From: Euglena gracilis
Lineage: Eukaryota; Euglenida; Euglenophyceae; Euglenales
Direction of reading: 5' to 3'
Assembly: GCA_039621445.1 (NCBI GenBank)
Contig: CP154954.1
Location: forward strand, 47,347,847-47,411,846
Length of the DNA stretch: 64,000 nucleotides
Shown here: positions 21,920 through 33,265 of the stretch, piece by piece
Layout of the letters: each line of letters starts with the position of its first letter
Numbering within the stretch: the stretch's first letter is position 1
Notes under the pieces: model-generated
Databases searched by the model: none
The model's input: only the letters and a program-made list of their open reading frames with translations
Told to the model about the DNA's origin: nothing
Program-made: the position numbers and the translations under genes

Positions 21920-22127
21920 TAAACCCCCCCCCCAAATAACACCACCCCCCCAAATCACACACCCCCCCTCGGGGGCCGATTTCGAGCGCCCAAATAACAC
22001 CCCCCCCCTGTTTTCCTTTGGTTTTCCATGTAAAAATAACACCCCCCCCCAAATAACACACCCCCCCTGGGCCCCAGTTCGGGTGCCCAAATAACACACC
22101 GGAGGGGGTGTTATTTGGGGGGGTTTA
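21920..22127. mobile_element. C-tract/G-tract TIR element, 208 bp
   Basis: Starts TAAACCCCCC then CAAATAACACC; ends GGTGTTATTTGG then GGGGTTTA, the exact inverse, with TA at each border. Inside, AAATAACACC recurs four more times next to C-runs. Confidence 0.75.
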
Positions 22128-24030
22128 ATGCACTGCTGCTGCAAATGCATCAAACGTTCATGAAAAGGGCATGGAACAAGTGCAAAAATGCGCGAATGTG
22201 TGAAAAAAATATGCAAAAAAATCCGCTTACCCTCACCCCCCCCCCTCAAAAAGCCCCCCCCCCCCCGGCCAAAGTGGACAAAAAAATTATTGGCAAATTT
22301 TGGTTTATCCCCCCAAAGTGACGTTTTTCCTTCGGCACCAAAAGTGCTGAAGGCCAAAATTGACGCCCCCCAGCACCTAGCACCCCCCCCCCCCGTGGGG
22401 TAGGCACCAGACAAAAAAAAGCCTGCCCCCCACAAAATGTCCCCCCCAGTCCGGCCATTTTGGGGTCCAACGGCGCCTAGAGGGTGGCCACTTTGGGTGG
22501 GAGGGTATGATGCGCTGGGCCTGGGGGGATACACTTGTCGGCCACAAAGGCGCCGAAAATTTTTGAAGAGGTGCTATTTTTAGCATTTTCGCGATTTTTG
22601 GCCATTTTCGGGGAACGAGAGTGGGTCCCCCGGGACCCCCCCCCCCCAGGGGGTGGGTGGTTGGGGGGAACCCCCCCCTCCCAGTGCTGTGGACCTTCTT
22701 GGCCATCTGGGGCAACTTTTTTTTTTTACTTTTTTGGCAAGTTGAGGTCATTTCAAGCCATCTTTTGACATTTTTTGGGGCCGCTTTTTCCATTTTTTTT
22801 AGTCACTTTTTGGTCATTTTTGGCCCAAAATGGCCAAAGAAATGTCCCAAGGGTCCCAGGCACTTCCTGAAAGTTTTCTAAATCCTCAAAATAGTCTCAA
22901 GAAAAGTGGCAAAAAAGAATGGAACAGGGGCGGAAATGATTGCACGCGGGGCGGAAATATTTGGACAGACCGGCGAAAATTCTGAGGACGGGCGGCGAAA
23001 ACACTTGGGTTTGGGGCAAAATATACTCAAGGTCAGCTATAAAAAAACAGCATTTGACAACGGTTTGCTTCTGAAAAAGTGCTCCCTGGGTCCATTATTG
23101 GCATAAACCATTTTGCTGTCCATAAATCAGGTTTTGTTTGATTTTTATCCAACTGAGAAACGTTTTCTCAGGGTCCGGTGGGAGCAATAAAGACCCCTTT
23201 GGTGTCTTCATCTGCAAGCGTACCAGGGTTCCAAAAGGAAATCAACAAAAATTACACAGGCGGTGGGGGTCTTCGGAAAAATTGTGTGCAGGGGGGGGAG
23301 GGAGTGAATGGGTGGGTAGGGGGGGTGAGTGGGAGGGTGAGTGGGTGAATTCCCCCCACTTTTGCCTGAAAAAAAGGGAGAGCTGGACCAACATTTTTTC
23401 GTTGAAAAGTTGCTTTCCCGACCTGAAAAATTATAGAATGACTTTTTCACACATTTTCAAAATAAATGGCAAAAATTGGCCAGTGGCAAAAGCGCCGCCC
23501 TGGCCAGACCCCCCCCCCAAACGGCACACACTGTGGTGCACCCCCCTGCCAAGTCTCTATTGGGCCATGAAGAGCCTGGAACGGGAATGGTAGGGGGGGG
23601 GGCAACTTTCACTTGCTGCTTTGGGTTTGCCAACTTGTGATGGTCGTGGCTGTAAATACAATTTCCCCATGAATAAATGAGGAGTTGTGTTCTCTTTCCC
23701 AAAAACAGCATTTAGTGAAACCGTATTCTTGCCTTGAGGGGGTGGAGCGGGTCACCGTGGGGGGGTTACAGGGGGGGGGGGGATGGCCTCTTTCGGGAAC
23801 CGAAAAACGGGCAGTGGCTCAAAAACGGCTTTTCTAAGTCATTTTCTTTTGGAAATTGTTTCCTCAACCTGCTGAGGCCCAATTTGCGGGTCACAGTGGG
23901 GCACCACGGGGACTGCGCCCCCTGAAATTATCACACTTGAAACCTCCGCAAAAAAAAAAATGTAACCGAAGAAGAATCCAAAAGGAAATGGCAAAACAAA
24001 ATTGATGGTTGGATCACAAAGAGATTCCAC
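22128..24030. other. C-run-rich repeats, no recognised gene
   Basis: 22.23-22.7 kb has many C-runs of 8-14 bases and GGCGCC hairpins; 23.28-23.35 kb is a GAGTGGGTGGG-rich patch; the remainder is AT-rich and closed in all frames beyond short lengths. Confidence 0.4.
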
Positions 24031-24126
24031 GCCCAAATATGCGGCACACTGCTCCGCTTGCTCAATGCTGTTAAACCGTGCAAACCCCATGAGATTTCCG
24101 CTGCTGGTGGTCATCATCAGGGATGT
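24031..24126 (-). CDS. Putative exon: RRM core (RNP1)
   Basis: The minus strand reads TSSGNLMGFARFNSIEQAEQ then CAAYLG. GFARFNS matches the aromatic RNP1 strand of an RRM, followed by an alanine-rich second helix (EQAEQCAAYL). Possible donor GGC|GTGGAA at 24031/24030. The acceptor is weak, either after ATAAG at 24127 or after CAGCAG at 24101; the second keeps phase with the exon at 31.1 kb. Confidence 0.5.
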
Positions 24127-24300
24127 CTTATGCAGATCATTTTGGTGAACTCGTGACTTTCAAATAAAAGTGGTGACTTGGGGAAATCATCCTGGTGGTT
24201 TCAGAATAACCCGCGCTCTGGGTCAAACAAAAATCAATTGCCACTGATGGTCAGGGGCGCCGGGCAGGCGCCCCTGCCCCTGAGTGCGGTCGATTTGTCA

Positions 24301-24598
24301 AAAACCTATTTTGCAGGGCCCGCACGCGTGTCTTGAGCAACGTTCGACGATAAGGATTCCGTACGATGGATTTTTTGACGCTTTTTTGTGGTTTTCATAA
24401 AAAAAACGGCACCCCTCTGAAAACTGTTTTTCCCAACAGTACCTATCTTGAAAACCGTTCGAAACGAACGGGCCTGTCTTGAAAACCGTTTGACATGAAC
24501 GGGTGCCTGTCTTGAAAACCATCAAACATAAACGGCACCCTTGCCCGTTTATGTCAGTCGATTTTCAAGACAGGTGTCGGGCCCTGGAAATAGGTTTT
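24301..24598. mobile_element. Short TIR element with internal 33-bp repeats
   Basis: Left end AAAACCTATTTTGCAGGGCC, right end GGGCCCTGGAAATAGGTTTT; roughly 37 bp of imperfect inverted repeat including TGTCTTGA/TCAAGACA. Between them three copies of a 33-bp unit (TGTCTTGAAAACCGTTTGAC core). The same ends and a related 33-bp unit occur at 46.57-49.39 kb. Confidence 0.75.
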
Positions 24599-25059
24599 AA
24601 AAAAACATGTTTTTCAGCAAATTGAGGTGCTTTTTTACACCCAATTTTTCAAAAAAAAATCTTAACAAAAATGTCAAATTAAAATTGGGGGGTAAAAACT
24701 TGCTTTATTCATGAGAATTTTGGGTGTAAAACCACACCGACAATCTCGCATGTTTTCTTGCAAAATGTTTCCTGGGCATTCAAGGTATTTTGGGTGAGAT
24801 GCAAGGAGACGGTGACGCCGAGTTGAAAAGTTTATTTCAAAAAAGGTGTGTATTTTCAAAATAAGAAATACAAAATGCCAGCTCTAACTTAAAGGGGTGG
24901 GCCGGGTCACGGGGGCCATAGGGGGGTCACGGGGGAGATGTGGACCAAGCACAGTGCGGGGCACAAAAAAAAAGATGGTCACGCCTCAAATTTCTCCACA
25001 GACCGAGGAATGTGATCACTGGTCAGTGGTTTTCTGGGCAGGGTTCAAATTTTCCAAAA

Positions 25060-25432
25060 TAACCCCCCCCCCAATTAGAAGCCCCCCGAGGCCACTATTC
25101 ACTCTGCGGAAACCCCGAGGGTGGGGGTTTCTAATTGGGTACCCTTTGTCTAAAGAAAAACCTTCGGCCGGCGGCCAATCCGGGGATGGAACAGGCTCAA
25201 ATTTCAAAGATGTGCAAGGTTCACTTTTTTTGAGTTTTGGGTGGATGGGCCGTGTTTCAAGGATACCAGCTATCAATTTTGTTCCTGATGTCGACCTGTT
25301 TTCGCAGAGATTTGTCCAGTTTTTCGCTATTTTTCGGATAATTTTTCGTCAATTTTGTCAGCCGGATTGGCCGGGGGGATTTGGGTTTTTGGCGGTAAAC
25401 CCAGGGGGGGGGGGGTTCTAATTGGGGGTTTA
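25060..25432. mobile_element. C-tract/G-tract TIR element, 373 bp
   Basis: TAACCCCC(n)AATTAGAA at the left and TTCTAATTGGGGGTTTA at the right, TA at both borders. An internal copy of TTTCTAATTGGG lies near 25130. Confidence 0.7.
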
Positions 25433-25639
25433 TCTCAAGAAACACACATTATCTCCGGAAGTGTCTCTGACCAAATGTGCCCCTGCCTCTGACCAAATGT
25501 GGCCCTGGAGGCCCTGTATCGCCCCCCGTTCGCCGTTTTGGATGCCGACACACCTGGCCCGTGCTCCGGAACGATTTTGTGGCCCAAAACGGCCATTTTG
25601 GGGTGTTTTGGGGGCGCTTTTTTGGTGAAAAAAAAAATA

Positions 25640-25875
25640 CATTTTTCAAAAAAAATGCCCAGAGAGCAAAAATGAAGCCCTTGGAATACCCTATCCAACC
25701 ATGATTTACTTTCCCCCAACTCTTTGTGTGGCCTGAGTTACAGCCATTTTTCGGGCAATTTTGGCCCAATTTTGGGCAGTTTTCGGGGTCAAAAAAATCG
25801 ATGTTTCCAAAATATTTCGGAGATGAAGCAAAATCAAAGGAAATGTCCAAAACTAAAGCCCTAAAAAATGCCATA
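25640..25875. repeat. Dispersed repeat, inverted copy of the 42-kb unit
   Basis: GAAGCAAAATCAAAGGAAAT followed by GTCC is the reverse complement of GGAC plus ATTTCCTTTGATTTTGC at 41.9 kb and its second copy at 42.17 kb. Surrounding words such as AAGCCCTTGGAA also match in inverse. Confidence 0.6.
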
Positions 25876-26158
25876 TTTTCTATATTGAAAACTGTGTCCA
25901 GGACGCCAGTTCGAGCGTGAAGCCAGTGCCAAGCACGCCGGTTCGGGCGTCCCGGGCACTGGCTTCACGCTCGAACCAGCGTCCTGGACACAGTTTCTTG
26001 AAACCATGTCTTGGGGGCTCCGGCTTCACGCCCAAACCGGCGTCCAAGAAATCACGGCCAATTTCGCCCCAAATACCCATGTTTGGAATACTTTTGGGTT
26101 ATTTTGGTCGTAATTGGTCGTGATCGAATTGGCAGATTTCACACTTCTGAAGCCATGT

Positions 26159-26815
26159 TAAACCCCCCCCATTTAAACCGACCCCCCTTCTAAACTGACC
26201 TACCCTTCCAAACCGACCCATTGCAGAATTTCAACCAACAAAAGAAATAAACCGACCCATGGCAAGTTGGATGACAAACATGCACAACATAATGGAAGCC
26301 GCCAACAGAAAGAGCGTCCATGCTCATTGAATAGTTAATATTGATGACCCAAAATTAGGATTTTACACCCAAAATTAGGCATTTTCTTCCAAGTTTTGGA
26401 GTTTGCGCCTCAAATTGGGCATTTTCCTCCGAAAATTTGGTGTTGGCGCCCAAAAATTACAACATTAGGCATTTGCAACCTAAAATATGAAGTTTGCACC
26501 CAAAACTATGCAGTTTGCCACCAAAAATTGGATATTACACCCAAAATTCAGCATTTGCCCCAAAAGTTAAAAATTTCCATCCCAAATTGGGCATTTGTCA
26601 CTCAAAGTTAGGAATTGGCTGACCAAAATTGGGCATTTGCATTCCAAATCGAAATTGCCTTGCTAACATCAACCCGCTTCCGTCACGCCGTCGGCCAGCC
26701 GTCGGCCTGCCGTGTGCCCTGAAACTGACCCCCCGTCTAAACCGACCCCCTCCAGGATTTCTGCCAACCCAAACGTCCTAAACTGACGGGTCGGTTTAAA
26801 TGGGGGAGGGGTTTA
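26159..26815. mobile_element. C-tract/G-tract TIR element, 657 bp, nested
   Basis: TAAACCCC(n)ATTTAAACCGACCC at the left and GGGTCGGTTTAAAT then GGGGGAGGGGTTTA at the right form a ~28-bp inverted repeat with TA borders. Internal TAAACCGACCC words repeat. Confidence 0.75.
26340..26660. repeat. Degenerate tandem CACCCAAAATTAGGCATTTG-like repeats
   Basis: About eleven diverged units of 25-30 bases within the element above. Confidence 0.7.
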
Positions 26816-27823
26816 CCTATCAATTGAAAGCTCTTCTCAAGGGCTTTCGACAGATGGCCACGATTTCAGCCATAATGCATAGAGCTAATATTTTCAGCGA
26901 TCGTGCATTCCAAAATTGACATCTTAATTTGTCAAATCCCAAAGTTCAGGCACCATATAGCATATCAATTGAATGCTCTCCCCAAGAACTTTCGCCTGGT
27001 ACCCACAGAACTCAGCCACACTGCACAGCGCTCTGAAAATCGGCGATCGCATGTTCCGACCCTGTTTTCGAATTTGAAATTCCACTGTTTCACCTGCCAT
27101 GTTGCCCCTTGATCGAAAAGCTTCTCCAGGGCTTTCAGCAGATGTCCTTAAAAATTCCCCAAAAATTGGCCAAAAGGAAATCATCACCCCAACCCCCCCC
27201 CAATTTCACACCCGAACCGGCGTCCTAGGACGCTGGTTCGGGCATGAAGCCGGAGCCCCTGGACACGGTTGGCATAAAAATATCAATTTAAAACTGGGGG
27301 TAAAAAACTTGCCTTTTTTCAGGAGGAGCCCACACTGCGGTTATCACCGCGGTTACGTGGGCAAGACGCCTTGCAAGGTAGCGGAGGCAGAGTTCAAAAA
27401 TCGCTTTTGCACGATGACCTTGGTTTGATTCCACCTGTCAACCAACCACTACCCCCCTTATTTGACCCCCCTGATTGAGTGTTTGGGTGGTAAATGTATA
27501 TGTATGAGGTTTGGCATGTCCGATGAGGATCCTCGGCCACCCAGGAGGGTGGTTCCCATTTTGCCTTGCCGAGGGGGTCGGACCCCCCGGGGGGGTTGGC
27601 AAAATGGGTGACCTCCCCAAAATAAGACCCCCCAAAAACAAGACCCCCTCAAAATAAGACCCCCATGGGTCGCGGCCCATATCAAGCAAATCCAAAAACA
27701 AGCCCCCCCAATGACGGCACAAAGCAGCAGAGATGGAGAATTTTTTTCCCTAAAAAAATACCAAAATTTTTGAAATTTCATTTTTAAAACAAGTTTAATA
27801 AATGAAATTTCAAAATTTTTGGG

Positions 27824-28199
27824 ATACCATGCCCCCCCTTACTGTTCCCGTCCTGTGGCCCCCTTTTGGGTCCATGGGAACAGCAAGGGGGGGAGTAAGA
27901 GGGGGGGGGAGACGAGCACCCCCCCCCTTACTGTTCCCATGAGCCATGAACCAACAAACCAAGTTAGACCCAAAAGGCCACCTAAAAGCCAAAATGAAGC
28001 TTTTTTGGTTTGCATGCTTGAATTGCACCTCCACATCCATTTTGGCATTGGGTTGGATTTTGGTGGGACTGAGAGCACCTAAAACCAACCCAAAAATCCC
28101 ATTTTGCCTTGCGTTCCAAGAATCCTTTACAAAGAGTGCTGTGACACTGTACTGTTCCCGTCCCCCCAATGGGGGGGACAGTAAGGGGGGGCATGGTAT
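27824..28199. mobile_element. C-tract/G-tract TIR element with CATGCCCC ends
   Basis: ATACCATGCCCCCCCTTACT at the left; the complement AGTAAGGGGGGGCATGGTAT at the right. TACTGTTCCC appears again inside next to further C-runs (about 27923-27937 and 28149-28160). TA borders. Confidence 0.75.
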
Positions 28200-28329
28200 T
28201 GAGTTCCAAATATAGGGCAAAAGATGAATTGAACCAATTTGCACAGGAGTGCCGAAAGAAAAATTTTAGTGCTTTTGAGAACCTGGAAAATGATTTTTTC
28301 AGGCCGGGTCGGTCAAAAGCAAAATCCAA

Positions 28330-28407
28330 AAATAAGACCCCCCCAAAATAAGACCCCCCCTACAGTTTTCAAACAAGGGACCCAAAAAAAACGGGTCTTA
28401 TTTGGGG
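28330..28407. repeat. AAATAAGACCCCC inverted-repeat fragment
   Basis: ATAAGACCCCCCC twice, then ACGGGTCTTATTTGGGGG in inverse. A related AATAAGACCCCCC cluster lies at 27620-27665. Confidence 0.55.
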
Positions 28408-28414
28408 GTGGTTC

Positions 28415-28590
28415 GGAACGCAGGGGGGGGGGGACGCGGGGGGAACCGTGGCCCAACTGCTTCACGCGTTTTCTTTGGCGTCACCCAAATTTGTGTGTAA
28501 TTATCCTTTGGTCGACCAAAAAAAACATGCCTGGCCAAAATCCGCAGGGGGGGACACGGGGGGACGCGGGGTGTTTGCGGGGGGAACACC
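28415..28590 (+). repeat. Dispersed repeat with GGACGCGGGG ends, copy 1
   Basis: G-run flanks with GGGACGCGGGG, and a unique core containing TTTCTTTGGCGTCACCCAAA and TTTGGTCGACCAAA. The same core lies inverted at 31.32-31.53 kb, with a shorter relative at 37.05-37.11 kb. Confidence 0.7.
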
Positions 28591-28616
28591 CCTTTGGGGG
28601 GGGATATTGGTCTTGT

Positions 28617-28665
28617 TCTCACCGCGGTTACACCACGGTTACACCGCGGTTACACCGCGGTGACC
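28617..28665. repeat. ACACCGCGGTT minisatellite
   Basis: Four near-identical 11-12-bp units (CACCGCGGTTA). Confidence 0.85.
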
Positions 28666-28699
28666 TGGGCTCCTCCTCATGAGAATTTTGGGTGTGCCG

Positions 28700-30098
28700 G
28701 GCTGGGCCGGGGTTGGGCCGGGCCGGGCCGGGCCGGGCCGCCGACCATGCCATGCTTGGCTGGGCCGGGCCACCGGGCCGCCAGAGGTTCGGCACGTCTG
28801 ACGAGGACCCTCAGCCACCAGGGGGGGGGATCCCCATTTTGTCGTGCCGAGGGGGTCAGTCCCCCAGAGGGGGGGGTCCACCGTGGCGGACAGCCAGAAT
28901 TTCCCAAAGGAAAATTCATTGGTATGGTTCGGCATGCCGTGCCGAGGGGGTTGGCTGACCAGTGGGGTGGGTCCCCATTTTGCCGTGCCGAGGGGGTCGG
29001 GGGGGGGGGTGGCTGCCGAACCTCCGCCGACCGCCTCACACACCTGGAACATCTGATGCTGCATGGGAGGCTAGGTAGTCCACTTCGGGACCCCGGACCC
29101 CCCCCCTCCCCCCTCCCCCTTGTTCAGTTCATTTCGGAAGTGAATAGGGGGGTGGGGAAACCAGCTGACCTGGTCCCGGGGGCTGGTCGCACTTTTTGGC
29201 ACCCCCCGTTTCCTGGCATTGAGGCAATCTGGCCCGAAAATCACGCCGCCCCCCCCCCCGCCCCGATTTATGTCGAAAAATTGCCAGAATTTCGCTATTC
29301 GGGGGTGTTGACCAGCAGTGGCTCCGGTGATTATGGGGTTTTGGGGGGTGGGGAACCCAGCTGACCTGGTTCCGGGTCCCGAGACGCTCCCCCCCCCATG
29401 TACGTCTGGAAAAAACCAAAAACCAGAAGGATCAGCGCACACCAATCAAGGCACTTTTTCATGAAAAATTTCGGCACCTTCGGCGCCGGCCCCCCCCCCT
29501 CCCCCCCCCCTCCGGGAAGTCAACATGTCCAGTTCAGTTCGGAAGTGGACAGGGGGGTCCCGCCCCCCTCTCCCCCCGTGTACCTGGGCTCCATGGCACC
29601 ATCACATACATAAAGAGCTCAGAATTGCACAAAACCTGATTGCCCTCACCCCCCCCCCTCAAAGTGGCCACCCTCCAGGCACCGTGGGACCCCAAAATGA
29701 CCACTCTGGGGAGGAACACTTTGGGGGGTGTCAAATGCGCCTTTGGCGCCAAAAGAAATTGAGGGGGGGGGGAGGTAAAGCCAAAGCTTTTGGCCACTTT
29801 GGGGGGGACAATTTGAGGGGGGGTGTATTTTGGGGGGGGGTCGTCCCCATGACCCCTGACCCCCCTTCACCCTGTCAAAATGGCAGAGTCGAAACTGGGG
29901 GGGAGGGGTGGCGAATCCCACCCAACGGGCCTGGCGGGGAGTTTGGGGTCAAACGGAGGTGATTCGGAAACTCAGGAGCCAGTCGCTGGTGAGTGAAAAA
30001 AAAATCTGGGATCCGGGCCGGGGTCATGGTGATAATCCGTGGTTTTCATTGGAGATCAAGCGGTGACTTTTGGGATTTTGGACCCCCCTCCCCTCCCC
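28700..30098. other. G/C-run repeat field, no recognised gene
   Basis: Holds a (GGGCC)n tract at 28705-28742, three or more copies of GCCGTGCCGAGGGGGTCGG, two copies of an AGCTGACCTGGT block (29161, 29360) and numerous C-runs. The word GTGCCGAGGGGGTC recurs at 27.57 and, as GTGGCGAGGGGGTC, at 43-51 kb. Confidence 0.5.
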
Positions 30099-30483
30099 AG
30101 GTGAAGTTCACCGTTTGAAAGTTCACCGGGGGTCCCGGACCAGGCCGTTTTTTACCAACCCCGGGGGGAGGGGGGGTCCGGAGTGCCTATGAGTGCCTGC
30201 CTAGGCAGGCACAACCCCCCCACTTGGGGGGTGGCGGATTTCGGCCTGTGCCCAGGCACATTCCTTTGAAAAAAGGCCATTTTTGGCTCCCCGGCGCCTT
30301 TGGCGCCGGGTCTGTGCTAGGGCACTTTTGGCCGTGTGCCCCCCCCCCCCGTGGGGTCAGATTTGGAGTGCCTTGGGGTGCCTGCCCAGGCAGGCACCCC
30401 CCCCCTCCGGGGTGGGGTCGGCACCCGACTAAAATACAGCCTCTGCCTAACCCAACGGTAAACTTCACCGGTGAAGTTCACCA
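30099..30483. repeat. Inverted-repeat region with GGTGAAGTTCACC ends
   Basis: GGTGAAGTTCACCG near 30100 and CACCGGTGAAGTTCACCA near 30467. Two TGCCTGCC(C/T)AGGCAGGCAC palindromes and a GGCGCC hairpin lie inside. No clear target duplication. Confidence 0.45.
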
Positions 30484-31080
30484 CAAGCGCACTTTTTTGG
30501 CCAAAAAATGGCCAAAAATGACATTTTGGGCAAGTTTTCTGAAATTTCGATGACATTCCACAATAAAATTCCATTTTGAAAGGAAAAGGAGCAAAATTTT
30601 ACCAAACAAATCACCCAACCATCAAAACGACCCCTGGCCATAACCTAGATCCCGAGCAAAATAAAAAAAAACCAAGAGAACAGGGCTATCTCTAAGCTCA
30701 CCCAAAGGGTGCGGGCTAAAGGGTCCAAAGGGTGCTGGCTAGAAGAAACGTGCTGGCCAGTCCCAGCACGGTACCCCAAAACATCAAAATAGAGCCGGGT
30801 TGGCATATTCTGCCAAAGTTTGGAGGCGAAACCCCAAAACCCCGCAAAAAAAATAGCCCGTTTGCCCCCCCCTTTTTAAAAAAGGTCAATTCCTTTTGGT
30901 CCAAACTTTATTTCAGCGGACCCCACGGGGGGGGGGGACGATTGGGAGTTGGTGGCTGGAAAAAAAAAAGGTGATAGTTGGCTGGACCCCTCCGGCTAAG
31001 AAAACCAAGTGCGGACCCCCAAAATCTTGGGAAGTCACAATCACTTGTGAACTCCAAGAAGAAGCGGGAGTTTTTCTTAC
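30484..31080. other. No recognised gene
   Basis: AT-rich sequence without family signatures; one C-run and one G-run (30870, 30925). Confidence 0.4.
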
Positions 31081-31287
31081 CAATGTTGTGACAGCACAGC
31101 TTTCCAAGTTGATGCTTTGTTGCACATCCAGCTTTCAAATACACCCCTGTTTGAAAGAGATGTCTGTTCAAAACCATCTGCAAACTGGAAAAGATTGTAG
31201 AACTCCCGTTCTGTCATATCGCGTGGGAGTTCTGTGCAATAAATTGTGGTCACTGGCCCACCAGACATTGTGAAGGTGGGAGAAGAC
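31081..31287 (-). CDS. Putative 5' coding exon: RRM start (RNP2)
   Basis: The minus strand has a good acceptor (TTTTTTGTCGCAG, AG at 31289-31288), a Met at 31268-31266 and a clear donor (ATTG|GTAAGA at 31081/31080). The frame reads TTIYCTELPRDMTEREFYNL then FQFADGFEQTSL, which fits strand 1 (RNP2) and helix 1 of an RRM like those of RBPMS-type proteins. The next RRM piece on this strand is 7 kb away at 24.1 kb, with repeat-filled sequence between. Confidence 0.6.
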
Positions 31288-31319
31288 CTGCGACAAAAAA
31301 GGGACTTTTCAACAACAAA

Positions 31320-31530
31320 GGGGTGTTCCCGTCCCCCCCCCCCCGCGCGTCCCCCCCCGTCCCCCCTCGCGTCCTGGATTGTGGCCGGGAATGTTTTTTG
31401 GTCGACCAAAGGAAAATAACATACAAATTTGGGTGACGCCAAAGAAAGTGTGTGGGGGTAGTTCGGCCATAGTTCCCTCCCTCGTGTCCCCCCCGTGTCA
31501 CCCCCCACGTCCCCCCCCCCCCGCGACCAC
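31320..31530 (-). repeat. Dispersed repeat with GGACGCGGGG ends, inverted copy 2
   Basis: Reverse complement of the 28.4-kb repeat: TTTGGTCGACCAAA followed by TTTGGGTGACGCCAAAGAAA, bounded by C-runs with CGCGTCC. Confidence 0.7.
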
Positions 31531-31572
31531 CCCAAAAATTTGTTACACTGTCTTGCTGCCCTTCGGGCAGTT

Positions 31573-31749
31573 CCATGCCCCCCCCATATTGTACCCCCCC
31601 TGGGAGTCATTTTCTGGGGGGGAGGTACATTATGGGAGGGGTACAATATGGACAAACCCGTGAACCGTCAAAAAAAGACCTTTAATTTTCTTCATAAGGA
31701 AATTGGGGGGGTACATTATGGGGGGTACAATATGGGGGGGGGGGCATGG
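31573..31749. mobile_element. C-tract/G-tract TIR element with CATGCCCC ends, 177 bp
   Basis: CCATGCCCCCCCCATATTGT then ACCCC at the left; GGGGTACAATATGGGGGG then GCATGG at the right. GGTACATTATGGG occurs twice inside. Confidence 0.7.
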
Positions 31750-32171
31750 TAATGACTTTGAATTATAAAAAAAAACAAATTTGTATTGGTGAGCCCAAAT
31801 CCGACCCATTTTTTGCACCCCCGCAAGTAAAAAAAAAACCATCATCGTCCGGCCTCCCTTTGAGCGGTTGTGGAAAAAAGCCCTTGATGGGGGTTGGGCT
31901 CCGACCCCCCCTTGAGGGGGAGTCCCCCATAGGGGATCCCCCCATGGATCTCCCCAATGAGAGTGGTCAACCTTGCACTGGATGCTCGTCCTCCCAGGTA
32001 AAATTTTTTCCGACACCGATGCTCGTGACTACCTCCAAGGTGGTATACTTCCCCCGTGAACCCCCCCCGTGACCCCCCGTGACCTAATCGACGTTTTTGG
32101 GACGTTTTCAAAAAATGATTTTTGGCAGATGTGCTTAAAACTGGCTCCGAGCGGGAAATTGGCCATGGAAC

Positions 32172-32273
32172 TTTTGGTGGTCGCTAGCGACCGGTCGCTA
32201 GCGACCGAATTCTGGCGACCAGTCGCTAGCGACCGTTGGTGGTCGACCCGACCGGTCGCTAGCGACCACCAAA
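32172..32273. repeat. Palindromic fold-back of GGTCGCTAGCGACC units, copy 1
   Basis: TTTTGGTGGTCGCTAGCGAC at the left, GTCGCTAGCGACCACCAAAA at the right, with the 14-bp palindrome GGTCGCTAGCGACC repeated within. Confidence 0.75.
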
Positions 32274-32479
32274 AATGCGTTAACCCCCCCAGAAAATTTA
32301 TAAGCCCCCCCCCCCCGCGAGGAAAATTGAGAAAGCCATGAATTTTTATATCAAAAGTTCCTGATTCTGCTTTTAGGATCTTGCACGATGTCAGACAATG
32401 TTTACGTTACTATGAGCTGCATTGGGGACTTGAAAGCCGCTCATGCGCTTGGGTATTGCGCAAGGGCAGGCAGGGGATT

Positions 32480-32660
32480 TTTTTTATTGGAGGGCGGGGG
32501 GGGGGGGGGGGCGGGGGGGCGGCAGCCCCCCCCCAGCTGAGGTGTGTGTGTGTGTGCGCGCGTCTAGCACTAGTCGTCTAGTCTAGGGGGGGCTGCCCCC
32601 CCCCCGGCACCCCCCCCCCTCCAATAATCTCCGGGGGGTGCCGACCCAGGGCCAGGCGCG
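32480..32660. repeat. G-run/C-run inverted region with (TG)n
   Basis: GGGGGGGCGGCAGCCCCCCC and AGGGGGGGCTGCCCCCCCCC flank a short GTGTGTGTGTGCGCGCG stretch and a TCTAGCACTAGTCGTCTAG word. Confidence 0.6.
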
Positions 32661-32870
32661 CATGAAATGCCACGCGCACCGTAAACAAACATTCCTAAGG
32701 CGCCTTCGGCGCCCTTGGTCGTCTAACGGGGCTGCCCAGATTGGCATTGCTGCAGTTTCTTTTGGCCGAAAGTATGGTAGCATTGTTTTGCAATACAACG
32801 GGGGTTTTGCATTACATCCCAATGGGGCGGGGGGCTGAAAATTTTTTTGGAGGGGGGGGTCGAAATTTTG

Positions 32871-32961
32871 GTGGTCGCCAGCGACCGGTCGGTCTGACCA
32901 CCAATGGTCGGTCGACCATGGCCAACGGTCGCTAGCGACCGGTTGCTAGCGACCACCAAAA
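32871..32961. repeat. Palindromic fold-back of GGTCGCTAGCGACC units, copy 2
   Basis: TTTTGGTGGTCGCCAGCGAC at the left and GTTGCTAGCGACCACCAAAA at the right. Same ends as copy 1, so a mobile or copied palindrome. Confidence 0.7.
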
Positions 32962-33084
32962 CTTCCACAGCCAATTATGAGGCCTTAAAATTGACCATTT
33001 TTTGCGAACACGCAAAAAAGTTGCCAAAACGACCCCTTTTGGGATGCCCGAGGGTCGGGGTTGGGAATAGCTGGGGGAACCAAG

Positions 33085-33178
33085 GTCCCCCCCCCCCCCG
33101 AGCTGTCCCCCCCCCCCGTACTGTTCCCATTGGGCCGTAAAGGGTCCCGGGGACGGGAATAGCTCGGGGGGGGGGGCA
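33085..33178. repeat. C-tract/G-tract fold-back with GAGCTGTCCCC core
   Basis: CCCCCGAGCTGTCCCCC and GGGACGGGAATAGCTCGGGGG form a hairpin. A partial relative (CCCAGCTCAGGGGGGGG, then ACAGCTCGAGGGGCATGGTA) lies at 36663-36701. Confidence 0.6.
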
Positions 33179-33265
33179 AAAATATTTAAAGATATTACAT
33201 TTTTGTGGAGTGTTTCGTAACAAGTTTTTTTCAACGAAATGTCACTTTTGTTTTTTTGCCTTTTT

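Larger units (their letters stand above)
25885..27277. mobile_element. Inverted-repeat element bounded by GGGGGCTCCGGCTTCACGCC-type arms
   Basis: At 26006-26050 the sequence reads GGGGGCTCCGGCTTCACGCC then CAAACCGGCGTCC. At 27207-27277 the inverse appears (ACCGGCGTCC, then ATGAAGCCGGAGCCCCTGG). A smaller palindromic copy sits at 25885-26000 (GTGTCCAGGACGCC to GTCCTGGACAC). It encloses another TIR element at 26159-26815. Confidence 0.55.
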
